A DNA stretch of 64,000 nucleotides from Rhipidocladum racemiflorum (GCA_036346355.1 CM070571.1:45714293-45778292), one strand, 5' to 3'. Shown: positions 44,217 to 56,371, counted from the first letter of the stretch. Program-made: numbers and translations. The notes: generated by a model not told the origin, from the letters alone.

Positions 44217-47200
44217 TGTAACACCCCAAAATTTTGCTTTTCTTGAATTCATGTGTGGTTTGGCACTTTGGTGAATTTTTGGAATTTTCTGGAATTTATT
44301 TGGATTTATTTGGAATTTATTTGAATTTATTCCATTTTGAAATAATTGAAGAAATTAATTTTGCAAATAAAATTTTGTTGGAAATATTTTATTTGAGTCC
44401 AAAATGATCCAAAGTATTTTCCAGAATTTTTCTGGAATTTTTCTGAGTCATTTGCTATTTTTAATGAATTAAATGAATTACTGGGAATTATTTTAAATAT
44501 TAAATCATTGGAAATCCAAACCGAAGCCTAAGCATCGCTCATCCGATCGAAGCCCGAGTCGACTCGAGTTCGAGTCCGACCGAGCCACGTGACTCGACCG
44601 AACCCACTCGGCCGAAAGCCTTAAGCTGCGTGACCGTTGGATCTTGATCCAACGGCCACGATTGAGCCATGTCACCGAGCCCGAGCCCGACCGAGCCACC
44701 ACCGCCGAGTCCGACCCGACCCAAACTCGCGACCGTTGGATCGAGATCCAACGGCCGCGCGTGTGCCACGCCACCCTCTCTGCCGCCGACCGCCGCCGAA
44801 CCGGTCGACCTCGGCCTCCGTGGCGTTCCGACGCCGAGGTCTGCTATTTAATGCGCCGCCACCACGGCCGTGACCTAGACTTCAGCGCGCACCAGAGACC
44901 AGACAACGCCGCCGAGCGCCGCTGCTCAGCCGCAATCGCCGCCGGAGTTGCCGTAACGCCCGCCGCGGTTTTATTGCGTTCCATCGCCGTCCGCCCTCTG
45001 CCGCGTTGACCCTAGATCCGGACTCACCGCGACGACGCACCGAGGATCTCTCACTTCGCCGGAGCGCCAGAACGCCGTCGGCAAGGTCGCTGCCCTCCAG
45101 CCGGTGAGCAGCGCCGCCGCAAGCCATCGCCGGACCGCGAAGCTCTCTCGGCCGTCCGATCAAGATCCAACGCCGAGATCACGCCACGCCATCGCACGGT
45201 GAGATTGCGTTACGATTTCAGATCTAATCTCACCATCGGATCTAGATCCAACGGTCCGAAATCAATGCGTTAACCCAAACGCGTCAACACCGATCTAATC
45301 CGCGCCGTTGATTTTCAAACCAACGGCCGTGATTGCGCCACGTGTCGGGAAGTTGGACCGACGCGGTCGCTGGCCCACGCACGCTGGCAGGTAGGACGCC
45401 GACACGCTGGCCCGCGCGTGTCGAGGGCTCAAGATGTCGGGCCGTCCCAGCCGAGCGCCGACGTCGGCGATGACGCTACCCGAGTGGGCCCACATGTCGG
45501 GCCTCACGTGGAGTCGTGGACCGAGTCCACGGTGGACCCGAGCCGAAGCGTGGACCACGCCCATGGATACCGACGCCACCGACCAATCGAGGTGACACGT
45601 GTCCATGCCGACGCAATAATTAATTTCGAAAAAAGAAAATGATTTATTAATTCGAATAATGATTTCAAATTTAGATTCAAACTTCAAACGCTTATAACTT
45701 TTATGCGTTTCAACTCCGATTTGAGTGATTCAAATTTCTAAATTTGTATAAAATTGAGATCTACCTAAATATGAATTTTATTTAATTTTTAGACTAAAGT
45801 TTTTCTCTGTAATATTATTTAATTGATTATTTAAACTTTAATAAATCATAACTTTTAAGGCCTTAACTCCAAATTTGATTGATTCCAGTTTCTAAAAATC
45901 CGTAAAATTATGTTCTCTCTGTTTATGGATTTTATTTGGAATTTTGGGATGTTTTTGCCTATTGTTTATTTGGGTATTTGCTATTTGCACGCTTTACGAG
46001 TAGACGTTGAAGTCTGGGAGGGATTCGAAGGAGAAGTGTTGATTCAGGATCCAACTCAAAACCAAGAGCAAGTACTTTTTGAAGGCAAGTTGTGCTTTGA
46101 CCATGTTGATCCTATTTCGAAATCTATTTTGATTTAAACTATTGCATGCTAGATCAATTAGAAAGATACTTTGTTTAAACATGGGGTTAGATAAATACCA
46201 ATTTCTTTGTATGACACCTTGATTATCTAAGTATGTGCCATGATCCCTTGTCACCCTAGTTGTGGATTACTAGTTGGACATTATTAAATTGCCAACATGG
46301 GTTTAGATCGTTGTAGTATCGCTTAGACACTACGTGCTCATAACATGATTTTGGACAATCAAATGTTAATATTGACTTAATGATATATTGAACCTGTTTT
46401 GGAAAAGTATCATGTGATGTTGATGGCACGTGGTGCATGGTAATCAAGCGGGTTTGATAAATGATTTTCGATCGGGGCATGTGGCAAGAGTAATCAGTGG
46501 GCCATTGTGGCATTGGGGATGTTGATTTGGTTTTTCGGGTAGTCTTGCCCTGGTCACTCTAAGGACTTAACCTTGCAAGCCTTTGAACGGGTCATACTTG
46601 CAACCACATGGCTGGAATGGGACGGCCCTAGTTGACTAAGTCGCTAAGGACTCACTTGTGGAGCCTCAGGGTGTCGATTACACCGTTTGTGTGATTGTGC
46701 GGGGAGCGTATCGTGGTCGTGGGCCGATACCCATCTAACGGTGTGTTGGTCCCATACTTCGCCTTGGCTAAGGGAAGGGATGGTGTAGAAACCTGAGCAG
46801 GAGAGGACCACTGTGTTGTTTGAGGCTTAGAAAGGCTTTGTTACGGAACTCGCCTTTGTGGTGTTTGACTGTATCTTGTGGGTAAAGTGCATAACCTCTG
46901 CAGAGTTTAGAATCTATTTAAATAGCCGAGTCCACTGTGATCGACAATGCTCTGAATTACAGTCAAGGGTTAGATTTTCTCAAAAATAACGTTGGTTTGA
47001 AAAGTTGGGTTGGTTTAATAATGAAGATGATGGAAATGTGGTTTAGGATGGGGAAAAATGTTTGTTAAACTTGTTGAAAAGTTATTTATGCTTTACTTAT
47101 TTCTACCGCTGAATCTACTTATATTACTTTTCAAAAGTCACATCGCAAATATACCTTGAGCTATTCCTTTGTACCAAGCCATGCATATAGTATATTAGCT

Positions 47201-47615
47201 TGCATTCTCATTGCATGACTTGTTGAGTACCAAGTACTCACCCTTGCCTCAACACAACACCAGTTGAAGAGGAGACTACGCCAGCTTCGGAGGAGGATTT
47301 CCAAGAGGACCCGTCTACTTAGGGATGCGAGCCCAGTCAGTTGCCTGTGGTATACTGGATGGCGCCACGATGTTGCCTTCGCTGTTTTTCCGCTGCTATT
47401 ATTTTTCTCTGAATAAGTTTCGCCTTGCAAGGCATATATTTGTACCTTGGCCATAAGGTCAAGTAACCCTTTGGTTATTTAAATAAAGTACTTTGATAAT
47501 ATCGATTGGTATGATTGTGATATTTACCGATGTTAAAGACTGTGTGCACTAGCTGCGTTCTGGACTAGTCTTGAATACACAGAGGGTCCGGATTTGCAAA
47601 TTCGGGGTCCCGACA
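44217..47615 (+). repeat. Gypsy-1 5' LTR (3399 bp)
   Basis: TGTAACACCCC...GGGGTCCCGACA. The TATA-like CTATTTAA at 44844-44851 implies transcription starting near 44875, so R-U5 would be about 2.7 kb, unusually long. A GC-rich middle (about 44520-45600) sits between AT-rich flanks. Palindromes with arms CCGTTGGATC/GATCCAACGG are at 44634 and 44733. The conserved small frame is at 45910-46137. Confidence 0.94.
45910..46137 (+). other. Conserved LTR small frame, 5' LTR copy
   Basis: 75 codons, LHALRVDVEVWEGFEGEVLI then QDPTQNQEQVLFEGKLCFDH. The VPEG of the other copies reads VWEG here because TGCCGG has become CTGGG. It lies in the presumed transcribed leader, about 1.0 kb after the TATA-like box. 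Confidence 0.35.
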
Positions 47616-47619
47616 GAGG

Positions 47620-47631
47620 TGGTATCAGAGC
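47620..47631 (+). promoter_or_regulatory. Gypsy-1 primer binding site
   Basis: TGGTATCAGAGC, complementary to the 3' end of initiator methionine tRNA, starts four bases after the LTR end. Confidence 0.93.
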
Positions 47632-48133
47632 CATACTTGACTGTAGGCTCAACCCTAAGCTAGAATGGTCGTAGTGAGGATAAAACCTATTTTCTAAAGC
47701 TAAAAATTTGTGAAGACAAGAAATGACCTCTCGACTTATCCCCTTCTCTCTTTTCTTGTCTCTTGCTGAAATTTTCTCTTACCTTGTCACAATTTAAAAA
47801 TTCCGAGTTCTTACGTAAAGCACTCTTGTGACAGATGGAGGTTTTCTCGATGAGTGAGCATAGGTTCTATAGTGAGACTCCTTCGCCGAGTCGCGTCATA
47901 GAATAAAGAGTCACCCTTTAGGCGTTAGACTCCAGAGTTAGTTCGATTTGGATTTGCTTTGTTTGCTGAGTGTGCAGTATGTGTTGCAAGGCCCTTAGGC
48001 ATTGTAAGCAGCCATACCAAGTTACTAATAATAAAGTTGGACCTTAAGGCTACACCTTTCGCCCCGCATAAGTTCCATATTACTTGTCTACTCTTGTTTC
48101 CCTCCCATCTCTAAACCTAGAGCAAATCGATAG
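47632..48133 (+). other. Gypsy-1 5' untranslated leader
   Basis: About 500 bp between primer site and gag start. No gene seen. Confidence 0.6.
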
Positions 48134-49300
48134 ATGGTGAACACCCGTGGAAACTTTGGAGGCAATGGGAGTGGTTCTCGCCCAGTAGAAAACCCCAATG
48201 ATGGAGCACCAGCACCGCCAGTTGATATGCAGAATTTTGGAGCCTTTCTTGCTGCTCAGACTCAGTTGATGCATGCTATGATGCAACAAATGCAGCACGT
48301 CCTTTGCTCAGGCCACGCTAATCAAGTTAATCAGGGACCACGCTGTAATACAAGGCCGTCGAGTTCATGAGGACTCACCCACCCACTTTCTTCTCGGGAA
48401 TGCCAATCCATTGGAGGCCGATGATTGGTTAAGATCAATCGAGAGGAAGCTACACATAGCTCAATGCATAGGGAATGAGAAGGTACTCTACGCTTCTCAT
48501 CGGTTGGAAGGAACAAATTGCCGAATGGTGGGAGAACTTCGTGCCACGCAGAGAACCCTCAAGATATCACTTGGGAAGAGTTCACAAATTGCATTCCGAC
48601 AAAGATCACGTGCCTGAAGGAATCATGGACCTTAAGAAGGAGGAGTTCAGAGCATTAAAGCAAGGTAATCAGCCAGGTGGCGACTACCTAAACAAGTTCA
48701 CACAGCTAGCACGCTACGCACTGAGGATGTAGCGACAGATAAATCCAGGCAGCCTCGCTTTTATGAAGGGACTCAACTCAGGATTGCAAGTAGGGTTGAT
48801 CACCCACACCTTCCTGCATTTCCAAGAGTTGGTGAATAACGCGCTTATTCTTGAGGACAAGCGCAAGGAACTGGATGAGAACAGAAGCGCAGGATGCAAC
48901 AAAGAAGGATCACGCCAGGAACGCAACAAATACCGAGAGTTGCACCAAATCAATTCTTCAGATTCCAACCACGAGAATGCAACAAGGACACCATCCTCAA
49001 AGACCAAGACCTGTCAATCAAAACTATCGGACCCACCCCCGCTTAGAAACGCTACCCCAGTGCAACAAAGAAGGAACAGTGAGACGCTATACAATCGCAA
49101 CGAGCCAGGACACTTTGCCAACAGCTTGTCCAAAGAAGACAGCAGGAGCGACCCCGGGCCGCTTCAACCTAGGAACCACCCCAGCTAGGACGCCAAAGAC
49201 AGGAGCCACACCCTGCACCGTGGTGAGAGGCCGAGTCAACCATGTCACCGCAGATGCAATCAGAGAATGCTACGGACGTAAATCGGGTAAGTTACTTGTT
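48134..49300 (+). pseudogene. Gypsy-1 gag remnant
   Basis: The ATG at 48134 opens MVNTRGNFGGNGSG and continues to NFGAFLAAQTQLMHAMMQQM before frame loss. The retrotransposon gag core follows in shifted frames (PLEADDWLRSIERKLHIAQC, 48405-48465; GDYLNKFTQLARYA, about 48680-48720). The nucleocapsid knuckle survives only as YNRNEPGHFANSLSK (about 49095), the first two Cys positions having become Tyr and Arg and the last one Leu. It cannot make a working Gag. Confidence 0.85.
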
Positions 49301-49653
49301 AACTCAAGACTGCACCTGTGATTTTGTTTGACTCTGGAGCTTCGCATTCGTTTGTTTCGCAAGGCTTTGCTACTAGAAATGACTTGAGAATTGCAAGACT
49401 TAAGTGCATGCTTTTAGTTCAAACCCCTGGTTCCGAACTCCGAATGGAAGTAGGATGTTCCGGGGTGAGAATACTAATAGATGGAATAGAGTTCCTAGCA
49501 AACCTTATAATTTTGGAGACCCAGACCTTAGATGTTATATTGGGAATGGATTGGTTATCCAAGCACAAGGCCGTATTGGATTGTGGACGAAGAACTATCT
49601 CGATTGAGAGCCCGTGTGGGAAGAAAGTGGAATTTCAAGCCACCGCAGATTAG
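49300..49653 (+). pseudogene. Gypsy-1 aspartic protease remnant
   Basis: Active-site ILFDSGASHSFVS near 49320, flap/second half with LDVILGMDWLSKHKAVLDC near 49530, stop at 49651. Separated from reverse transcriptase by frame changes. Confidence 0.85.
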
Positions 49654-49700
49654 AGATGGACAGTTGATGGTTAACAGTACCAAGACAATCAGCATAGAGG

Positions 49701-50340
49701 ATGTCCCAAAGAGTGAATGAGTACCCGGATGTTTTTCCCGAAGACCTACCTGGTATGCCGCCAGACAGGGGACATAGAGTTTGTGATAGAGCTTGTACTG
49801 CACAAAGACCGATAGCAAAGAGACCCTATCGGATGTCTACCGAGGAGTTGGTAGAGATGAAGAAACAGCTAGAAGAGTTAATGGAGAAAGGATTTATCGG
49901 ACCAAGTTCGTCGCCGTGGGGAGCACCAGCTTTGTTTGTCAAAAGAAGGACGGGAGTTTCAGGATGTGCATTGACTACCGTGCACTCAATGAGGTCACCG
50001 TGAAGAATAAGTATCCGCTACCCAGGATTGATGATTTGTTTGATCAGTTAAGAGGAGCCGAGTTTTCTCCAAGATTGATCTCGAGATCGGGATACCATCG
50101 ATTGAAGATCCGATCGAGGATATTCAAGATCGCATTCTCGTCAAGATATGGACATTACGAGTTCTGATTATGTCCTTTGGGCCGATTTAATGCGCCAAAT
50201 TTATTTCATGAATATGATGAATAAGTTGTTCATGGATTATTTTGACAAGTTTTTCGTAGTGTTCATAGACGATATCCTAGTCTTCTACAAGACATAGGAT
50301 GATCATGCCGAAGACTTAAGGCGAGTTTTGTAAAAGCTGA
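49701..50340 (+). pseudogene. Gypsy-1 reverse transcriptase remnant
   Basis: YPDVFPEDLPGMPPDRG, then ELVEMKKQLEELMEKGFI and SSSPWGAPALFV in one frame. KKDGSFRMCIDYRALNEV and KYPLPRIDDLFDQL are in the next, and the polymerase box FVVFIDDILVF near 50255 in a third. The catalytic DD pair is present, but the frame is broken several times. Confidence 0.88.
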
Positions 50341-50689
50341 TGGAACAGCAACTTTTCGCCAAGTTCAGCAAGTGTGATTTTTGGAAGGACAAGGTGGAGT
50401 TTCTTGGACATGTAATGACCGCAGAAGAAGTCGCCAGTAGATCCAAGCAAAGTAGAAGCTGTGTTACATTGGGAGCGTAGAAGGCGTGACCCAGATTCGG
50501 AGTTTCCTTGGAATGGCAGGATACTACCGCCGTTTCATTGAAGGCTTCTCGACAATTGCGAAACCTCTTACGCAATTCTTTGAAGAAGGAAAAGAAGTTT
50601 GCATGGACGCGAGAATGTGAGAAAGGATTTGAGGAGCTGAAGAAGCGATTGACATCGACCGGTGTTAGTTCTACTGGATGTTGCTCAAA

Positions 50690-51060
50690 GCTTCGATATT
50701 TATTGTGACGCATCGCGCCAAGGACTTGGATGTGTCTTGTCTGAGAAGGGAAAGGTCGTCGCTTATGCATCAAGGCAGTTGAGGCCGCATTAGGAAAATT
50801 ATCCGACACATGACCTAGAGTTAGCTGCCGTAGTGCATGCCTTGAAGATATGGCGTCACTATCTGATCGGGAACAGATGTGAAGTATATACGGATCATAA
50901 GAGCCTTAAGTACATATTCACCCAGTCGGATCTGAATATGAGGCAGAGGAGATGGTTAGAGTTAATCAAGGACTACAATGTTGGAATCCATTACCATCCC
51001 GGGAAGGCCAACGTAGTAGCCGATGCTCTGAGTTGGAAAAGCCATACCGTAAGTGCGTTG
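50690..51060 (+). pseudogene. Gypsy-1 RNase H remnant
   Basis: YCDASRQGLGCVLSEKGKVV, a TAG at about 50791, then DLELAAVVHALKIWRHYLIG, YTDHKSLKYIFTQSDLNMRQ and RRWLELIKDYNVGIHYHPGK. The acidic residues of the RNase H fold are present. The open frame 50833-51567 runs on into integrase without interruption. Confidence 0.88.
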
Positions 51061-51870
51061 CTAGCCACAAGTCAGGATGAGTTATGCGAGGATTTTCAAA
51101 AGATGAAGATTGAGGTAGTACCTAGCGGATTCTTGGCCGCATTAGAAGTAAAGCCTACCCTAGAGGACCAGATCCGAGAAGGACAGAAGGATGATGACAA
51201 GATCCGTAGGATTAAGTCTATCAAGGAGGAAGGCAAGGCAGAGGACTTCAAGTTGGATGAGCAAGGCACGTTGTGGATGAAGGATCGCATTTGTGTGCCT
51301 AACAACAAGGAGTTAAAGCAACTGATTCTGGAAGAAGCCCATGACTCCAAGTACTCAATTCATCCTGGAAGCGCCAAGATGTATCAGGATCTGAAGGAGA
51401 GATTCTGGTGGCCGAGTATGAAACGTGAAGTTGCCGAGCATGTTGCCTTGTGCGATGTATGCCAGAGAGTCAAGGCAATGCATCAGAGACCAGCAGGATT
51501 GCTACAGCCGCTAAAAATACCTGAGTGGAAGTGGGAGGAAATCGGAATGGATTTCATTACCGGTTAAGAAGACTCAAGGAGGTTATGACTCCATATGGGT
51601 TATAGTGGATCGCTTGACTAAAGTAGCCCATTTTATCCCCGTGAAGACCACTTACTCGGGAGATAAATTAGCAGAATTGTACATGATCAGGATTATCTGT
51701 TTGCACGGAGTGCCAAAGAGGATTGTATCGGACAGAGGTACCCAATTTACCTCAAGGTTCTGGAATAAGTTGCATGAAGCCATGGGAACCCGTTTGAACT
51801 TCAAGATCTGACTTATCATCCACAGACGGATGGATGACCGAAAGAGTCAACCAGATTCGGAGGATATGTT
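51061..51870 (+). pseudogene. Gypsy-1 integrase remnant
   Basis: HHCC zinc-binding part HPGSAKMYQDLKERFWWPSM and CDVCQRVKAMHQRPAGLLQP, then GMDFITG followed by TAA. The core resumes in another frame: VIVDRLTKVAHFIPVKTTYS and IVSDRGTQFTSRFWNKLHEA, broken again at about 51810. First and second catalytic Asp are present. The region that should hold the Glu (about 51820-51850) is scrambled by small indels. Confidence 0.85.
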
Positions 51871-52150
51871 GAGAGCTTGTGCATTAGCTTATGCTACCTC
51901 TTGGGATAAAAGTTTGCCGTATGCCGAGTTCGATTACAACAATAGTTATCAGGCTAGTTTACAGATGTCACCTTTGAGGCCTTTGTATGGTCGACTCGCT
52001 TGACGCCTTTGAATTGGAATGAGACCGGCGAGCGCCGTGTCTTTGGGCCTCGATATTCTTCAAGAGGTGAAGAGCGGATCGCCATGATTAGGGAAAGGTT
52101 GAAGATAGCCCAATCTCGATGAAGAGTTATGCCGACAATCGTCGCGAGAC

Positions 52151-52582
52151 TTGAGTTTTGAACCGAGAAGACTTTGTATACCTCGAGTTACGCCTCTCGG
52201 GGAGTTAAGAGGTTCCATGCCAAAGGGAAACTTCGCACCCTGTTATGTTGGACCATTTAAGATTTTGAGCCGCAGAGGCGAAGTTGCTTATCAGCTGGAG
52301 TTGCCACAGTCGTTAGCAGGAGTGCATGATGTATTCCATGTGTCCCAGTTGAAGAAGTGTCTCCGAGTTCCTGAGGAACAGACACCGTTAGAATCAATTG
52401 AGTTGCAAGAGGATTTGACTTATAAGGAGTATCCCGTGAGGATTCTGGACACAATGGATCGAGAAACTAGAAACAAGTCAACCCGTTTCTGTAGAGTTCA
52501 GTGGAGCAACCATGAAGAAAGCGAAGCGACTTGGGAGCGCGAAGAGGATTTGAAGAAAGAGTTTCCAAACCTATTCCTTTAG
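52151..52582 (+). pseudogene. Gypsy-1 integrase C-terminus with chromodomain
   Basis: EVAYQLELPQSLAGVHDVFH and VSQLKKCLRVPEEQ (the GPY/F-type region) lead to the chromodomain YPVRILDTMDRETRNKSTRF, CRVQWSNHEESEATWEREED, ending in FPNLFL and a stop at 52580. The chromodomain identifies a chromovirus; such domains direct integration toward marked chromatin. Confidence 0.85.
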
Positions 52583-52609
52583 TAAGCCCTGAATCTCGGG
52601 GACGAGATT

Positions 52610-52628
52610 CTATTAAGGGGGGGAGGTT
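52610..52628 (+). promoter_or_regulatory. Gypsy-1 polypurine tract
   Basis: ATTAAGGGGGGGAGGTT lies immediately before the TGTAACACC start of the 3' LTR. Confidence 0.88.
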
Positions 52629-55600
52629 TGTAACACCCCAAAATTTTGCTTTTCTTGAATTCATGTGTGGTTTGGCACTTTGGTGAATTTTTGGAATTTT
52701 CTGGAATTTATTTGGATTTATTTGGAATTTATTTGAATTTATTCCATTTTGAAATAATTGAAGAAATTAATTTTGCAAATAAAATTTTGTTGGAAATATT
52801 TTATTTGAGTCCAAAATGATCCAAAGTATTTTCCAGAATTTTTCTGGAATTTTTCTGAGTCATTTGCTATTTTTAATGAATTAAATGAATTACTGGGAAT
52901 TATTTTAAATATTAAATCGCTGGAAATCCAAACCGAAGTCAGCATCTTGTTCATCCGATCGAGCCCGAGTCGGACTCGAGTTCGAGTCCGACCGAGCCAC
53001 GTGACTCGACCGAACCCACTCGGCCGAAAGCCCTAGCGCGTGGCCGTTGGATCTTGATCCAACGGCCACGATTGAGCCACGCCACCGAGCCCGAGCCCGA
53101 CCGAGCGACCGGCTCGCCGAAGTTCGACCGGACCCAAACTTCGCGACCGTTGGATCGAGATCCAACGGTGTGCGTGTGCCACGTCACCCTCTCCGTGCGT
53201 GGCCGGACTCCGCCGTCGGCAAGGTGTCGACCTCGGTCTCCGTGCGTTCCGCAGGCGCCCGAGCTGCTATTTAATGCGCCGCCACCACGGTCGTGACCTA
53301 GACTTCAGCGCGCACCCGTAGACCTAGACAACGTCGCCGGAGCCGCCGCCGTTCAGCCGCAATCGCTTGCGGAGTTGCCGTGAACGCTCGCCGCGGTTTA
53401 TTGCGTTCCGTCGCCGTCCGTCGTCCTCTGCTGCCGTTGACCCCAGATCCGGACTCACCGCGACGAGACGCACCCGAAGGGATCTCTCACTTCGCCGGAG
53501 CGCGCCAGAAACGCCGTCGGCGAGGTCGTCGTCCTCCGCGCCGGTGAGCAGCCGCCGCAAGCCATCGCCGGACCGCGAAGCTCTCTCGGCCGTCCGATCA
53601 AGATCCAACGCCGAGATCACGCCACGCCATCGCACGGTGAGATTGGCGTTACGATTTCAGATCTAATCTCGACCATCGGATCTAGATCCAACGGTCCAAA
53701 TCAATGCGTTAACCCAAACGCGGCCAACACCGGATCTAATCCGCGCCTGATTTTCAAACCAACGGCCGTGATTGCGCCACGTGTCGGGAAGTTGGACCGA
53801 CGCGGTCGGCCGCCACGCACGCTGGCAGCGTGCGTGACGCCGACACGCGGGCCCGCGTGTCGAAGGGCCCGCATGTCGGCCGTCCCAGCCGAGCGCCGAC
53901 GTCGGCGATGACGCGTCACCCGAGTGGGCCCACATGTCGGGCCTCACGTGGAGTCGTGGACCGAGTCCACGGTGGACCCGAGCCGGCGTGGACCACGCCC
54001 ATGGACGCCGACGCCACCGACCAATCGAGGTCGACACGTGTCCATGCTGACGCAATAATTAATTTCCGAAAAAAGAAAATGATTTATTAATTCGAATAAT
54101 GATTTCAAATTTAGATTCAAACTTCAAACGCTTATAACTTTTGCGTTTCAACTCCGATTTGAGTGATTCAAATTTCTAAATTTGTATAAAATTGAGATCT
54201 ACCTAAATATGAATTTTATTTAATTTTTAGACTAAAGTTTTTCTCTGTAATATTATTTAATTGATTATTTAAACTTTAATAAATCATAACTTTTGCGTCT
54301 TAACTCCAAATTTGACGATTCCAGTTTCTAAAAATCCAGAAAATTATGTTCTCTCTGTTTATGGATTTTATTTGGAATTTTGGGATGTTTTTGCCTATTG
54401 TTTATTTGGGTATTTGCTATTTGCACGCTTTACGAGTAGACGTTGAAGTGCCGGAGGGATTCGAAGGAGAAGTGTTGATTCAGGATCCAACTCAAAACCA
54501 AGAGCAAGTACTTTTTGAAGGCAAGTTGTGCTTTGACCATGTTGATCCTATTTCGAAATCTATTTTGATTTAAACTATTGCATGCTAGATCAATTAGAAA
54601 GATACTTTGTTTAAACATGGGGGTTAGATAAATACCAATTTGCTGTATGACACCTTGATTATCTAAGTATGTGCCATGATCCCTTGTCACCCTAGTTGTG
54701 GATTACTAGTTGGACATTATTAAATTGCCAACATGGGTTTATATCGTTGTAGTATACTGCTTAGAGCACCTTTCGTGCTCATAACATGATTTTGGACAAT
54801 CAAATGTTAATATTGACTTAATGATATATTGAACCTGTTTTGGAAAAGTATCATGTGATGTTGATGGCACGTGGTGCATGGTAATCAAGCGGGGTTTGAT
54901 AAACAGATTTTCGACCGGGGCATGTGGCAAGAGTAATCAGGTGGGCAGTTGTGGCATTGGGGATGTTGATTTGGTTTTTCGGGTAGTCTTGCCCTGGTCA
55001 CTCTAAGGACTTAACCTTGCAAGCCTTTGAACTGGGTCATACTTGCAACCACATGGCTGGAATGGGACGGCCCTAGTTGACTAAGTCGCTAAGGACTCAC
55101 TTGTGGAGCCTCAGGGTGTCAGTTACACCGTTTGTGTGATTATGCGGGGAGCGTATCGTGGTCGTGGCCGATACCCATCTAACGGTGTGTTGGTCCCATA
55201 CTTCGCCTTGGCTAAGGGAAGGGATGGTGTAGAGCACGAACCGGAGAGGACCACTGTGTTGTTTGAGGCTTCCGAAAGGCTTTGTTACTGAACTCGCCTT
55301 TGTGGTGTTTGATTTGTATCTTGTGGGTAAAGTGCATAACCTCTGCAGAGTTTAGAATCTATTTAAATAGCCGAGTCCACGATCGACAATGCTCGGGAAT
55401 TACAGTCAAGGGTTAGATTTTCTCAAAAATAACGTTGGTTTGAAAAGTTGGGTTGGTTTAATAATGAAGATGATGGAAATGTGGTTTAGGATGGGGAAAA
55501 ATGTTTGTTAAACTTCTTGAAAAGTTATTTATGCTTTACTTATTTCTACTGCTTTCGAATCTACTTATATTACTTTTCAAAAGCTGTTTACTGCAAATAT

Positions 55601-56057
55601 ACCTTGAGCTATTCCTTTGTACCAAGCCATGCATATAGTATATTAGCTTGCATTCTGTGCATGACTTGCTGAGTACCAAGTACTCACCCTTGCCTCAACA
55701 CAACACCAGTTGAAGAGGAGACTACGCCACCGGAGGAGGATTTCCAAGAGGACCCGTCTACTTAGGGGATGCGAGCCCGATCGCTGTTGTGGTATACTGG
55801 ATGGCGCCACGATGTTGCCTTCGCTGTTTTTCCGCTGCTATTATTTTTCTCTGAATAAGTTTCGCCTTGCAAGGCATATATTTGTACCTTGGCCATAAGG
55901 TCAAGTAACCCTTTGGTTATTTAAATAAAGTACTTTGATAATATCGATTGGTATGATTGTGATATTTACCGATGTTAAAGACTGTGTGCACTAGCGCGTT
56001 CCTGGACTAGTGCTGAATACACAGAGGGTCCGGATTTGCAAATTCGGGGTCCCGACA
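52629..56057 (+). repeat. Gypsy-1 3' LTR (3429 bp)
   Basis: Same ends as the 5' LTR. TATA-like CTATTTAA at 53267-53274; palindromes with arms CCGTTGGATC/GATCCAACGG at 53044 and 53147; conserved small frame at 54346-54573. AT-rich parts are nearly identical to the 5' LTR. Differences concentrate in the GC-rich part as 1-5 bp indels. Confidence 0.94.
54346..54573 (+). other. Conserved LTR small frame, 3' LTR copy
   Basis: 75 codons, LHALRVDVEVPEGFEGEVLI then QDPTQNQEQVLFEGKLCFDH. Best-preserved copy together with the solo LTR. Confidence 0.4.
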
Positions 56058-56371
56058 GACATCCACTCCCAGATCATCCTCGGCTCCGGCACAACAGAGG
56101 CAGCAACTGGAGCCACTGCAGGGGGAGGCACAACAGCAGGGGCTGCCTGTACCTGCTAGCGCAGCTCCTGAACCTCCCTCTGCAGAGCCTGAACCAAGGC
56201 CGCAGTGGCGGCCGGCATCTCAGCCCCCGACTGTGCCGCCGGGACCTACTCCTGCGCTAGCCCATGAGCATTGAGCGAAGCGCTTCCCTCAGCTACAGAC
56301 TCAGCAACTCCCTGAGAACCTCGCCCCTGGCCTCCACGGCCACAGCGACCATGGCCTCTACCCCTCGGCAT
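56058..56371 (-). pseudogene. Gypsy-2 gag, N-terminal part (copy 1)
   Basis: Minus strand from ATG at 56371: MPRGRGHGRCGRGGQGRG, a Gln/Pro/Ala-rich spacer, then the point where Gypsy-1 was inserted. It continues at 44216. Compared with copy 2 (62657 downward) it has a TAG where copy 2 has CAG (the GCGCTAGCAGG site near 56158). Confidence 0.82.

Larger units (their letters stand above)
44217..56057 (+). mobile_element. Gypsy-1: full-length Ty3/Gypsy chromovirus, coding-damaged
   Basis: 11.8 kb, flanked by the exact target duplication GACAT (44212-44216, 56058-56062). LTRs are 44217-47615 and 52629-56057, with the primer site just inside the left LTR and a polypurine tract before the right LTR. 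The internal region encodes gag, protease, reverse transcriptase, RNase H, integrase and a C-terminal chromodomain in that order (chromovirus, Tekay/Del-like), in many disconnected frames. It is inserted in gag of Gypsy-2 copy 1. The solo LTR at 38443 belongs to the same family. Confidence 0.95.
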
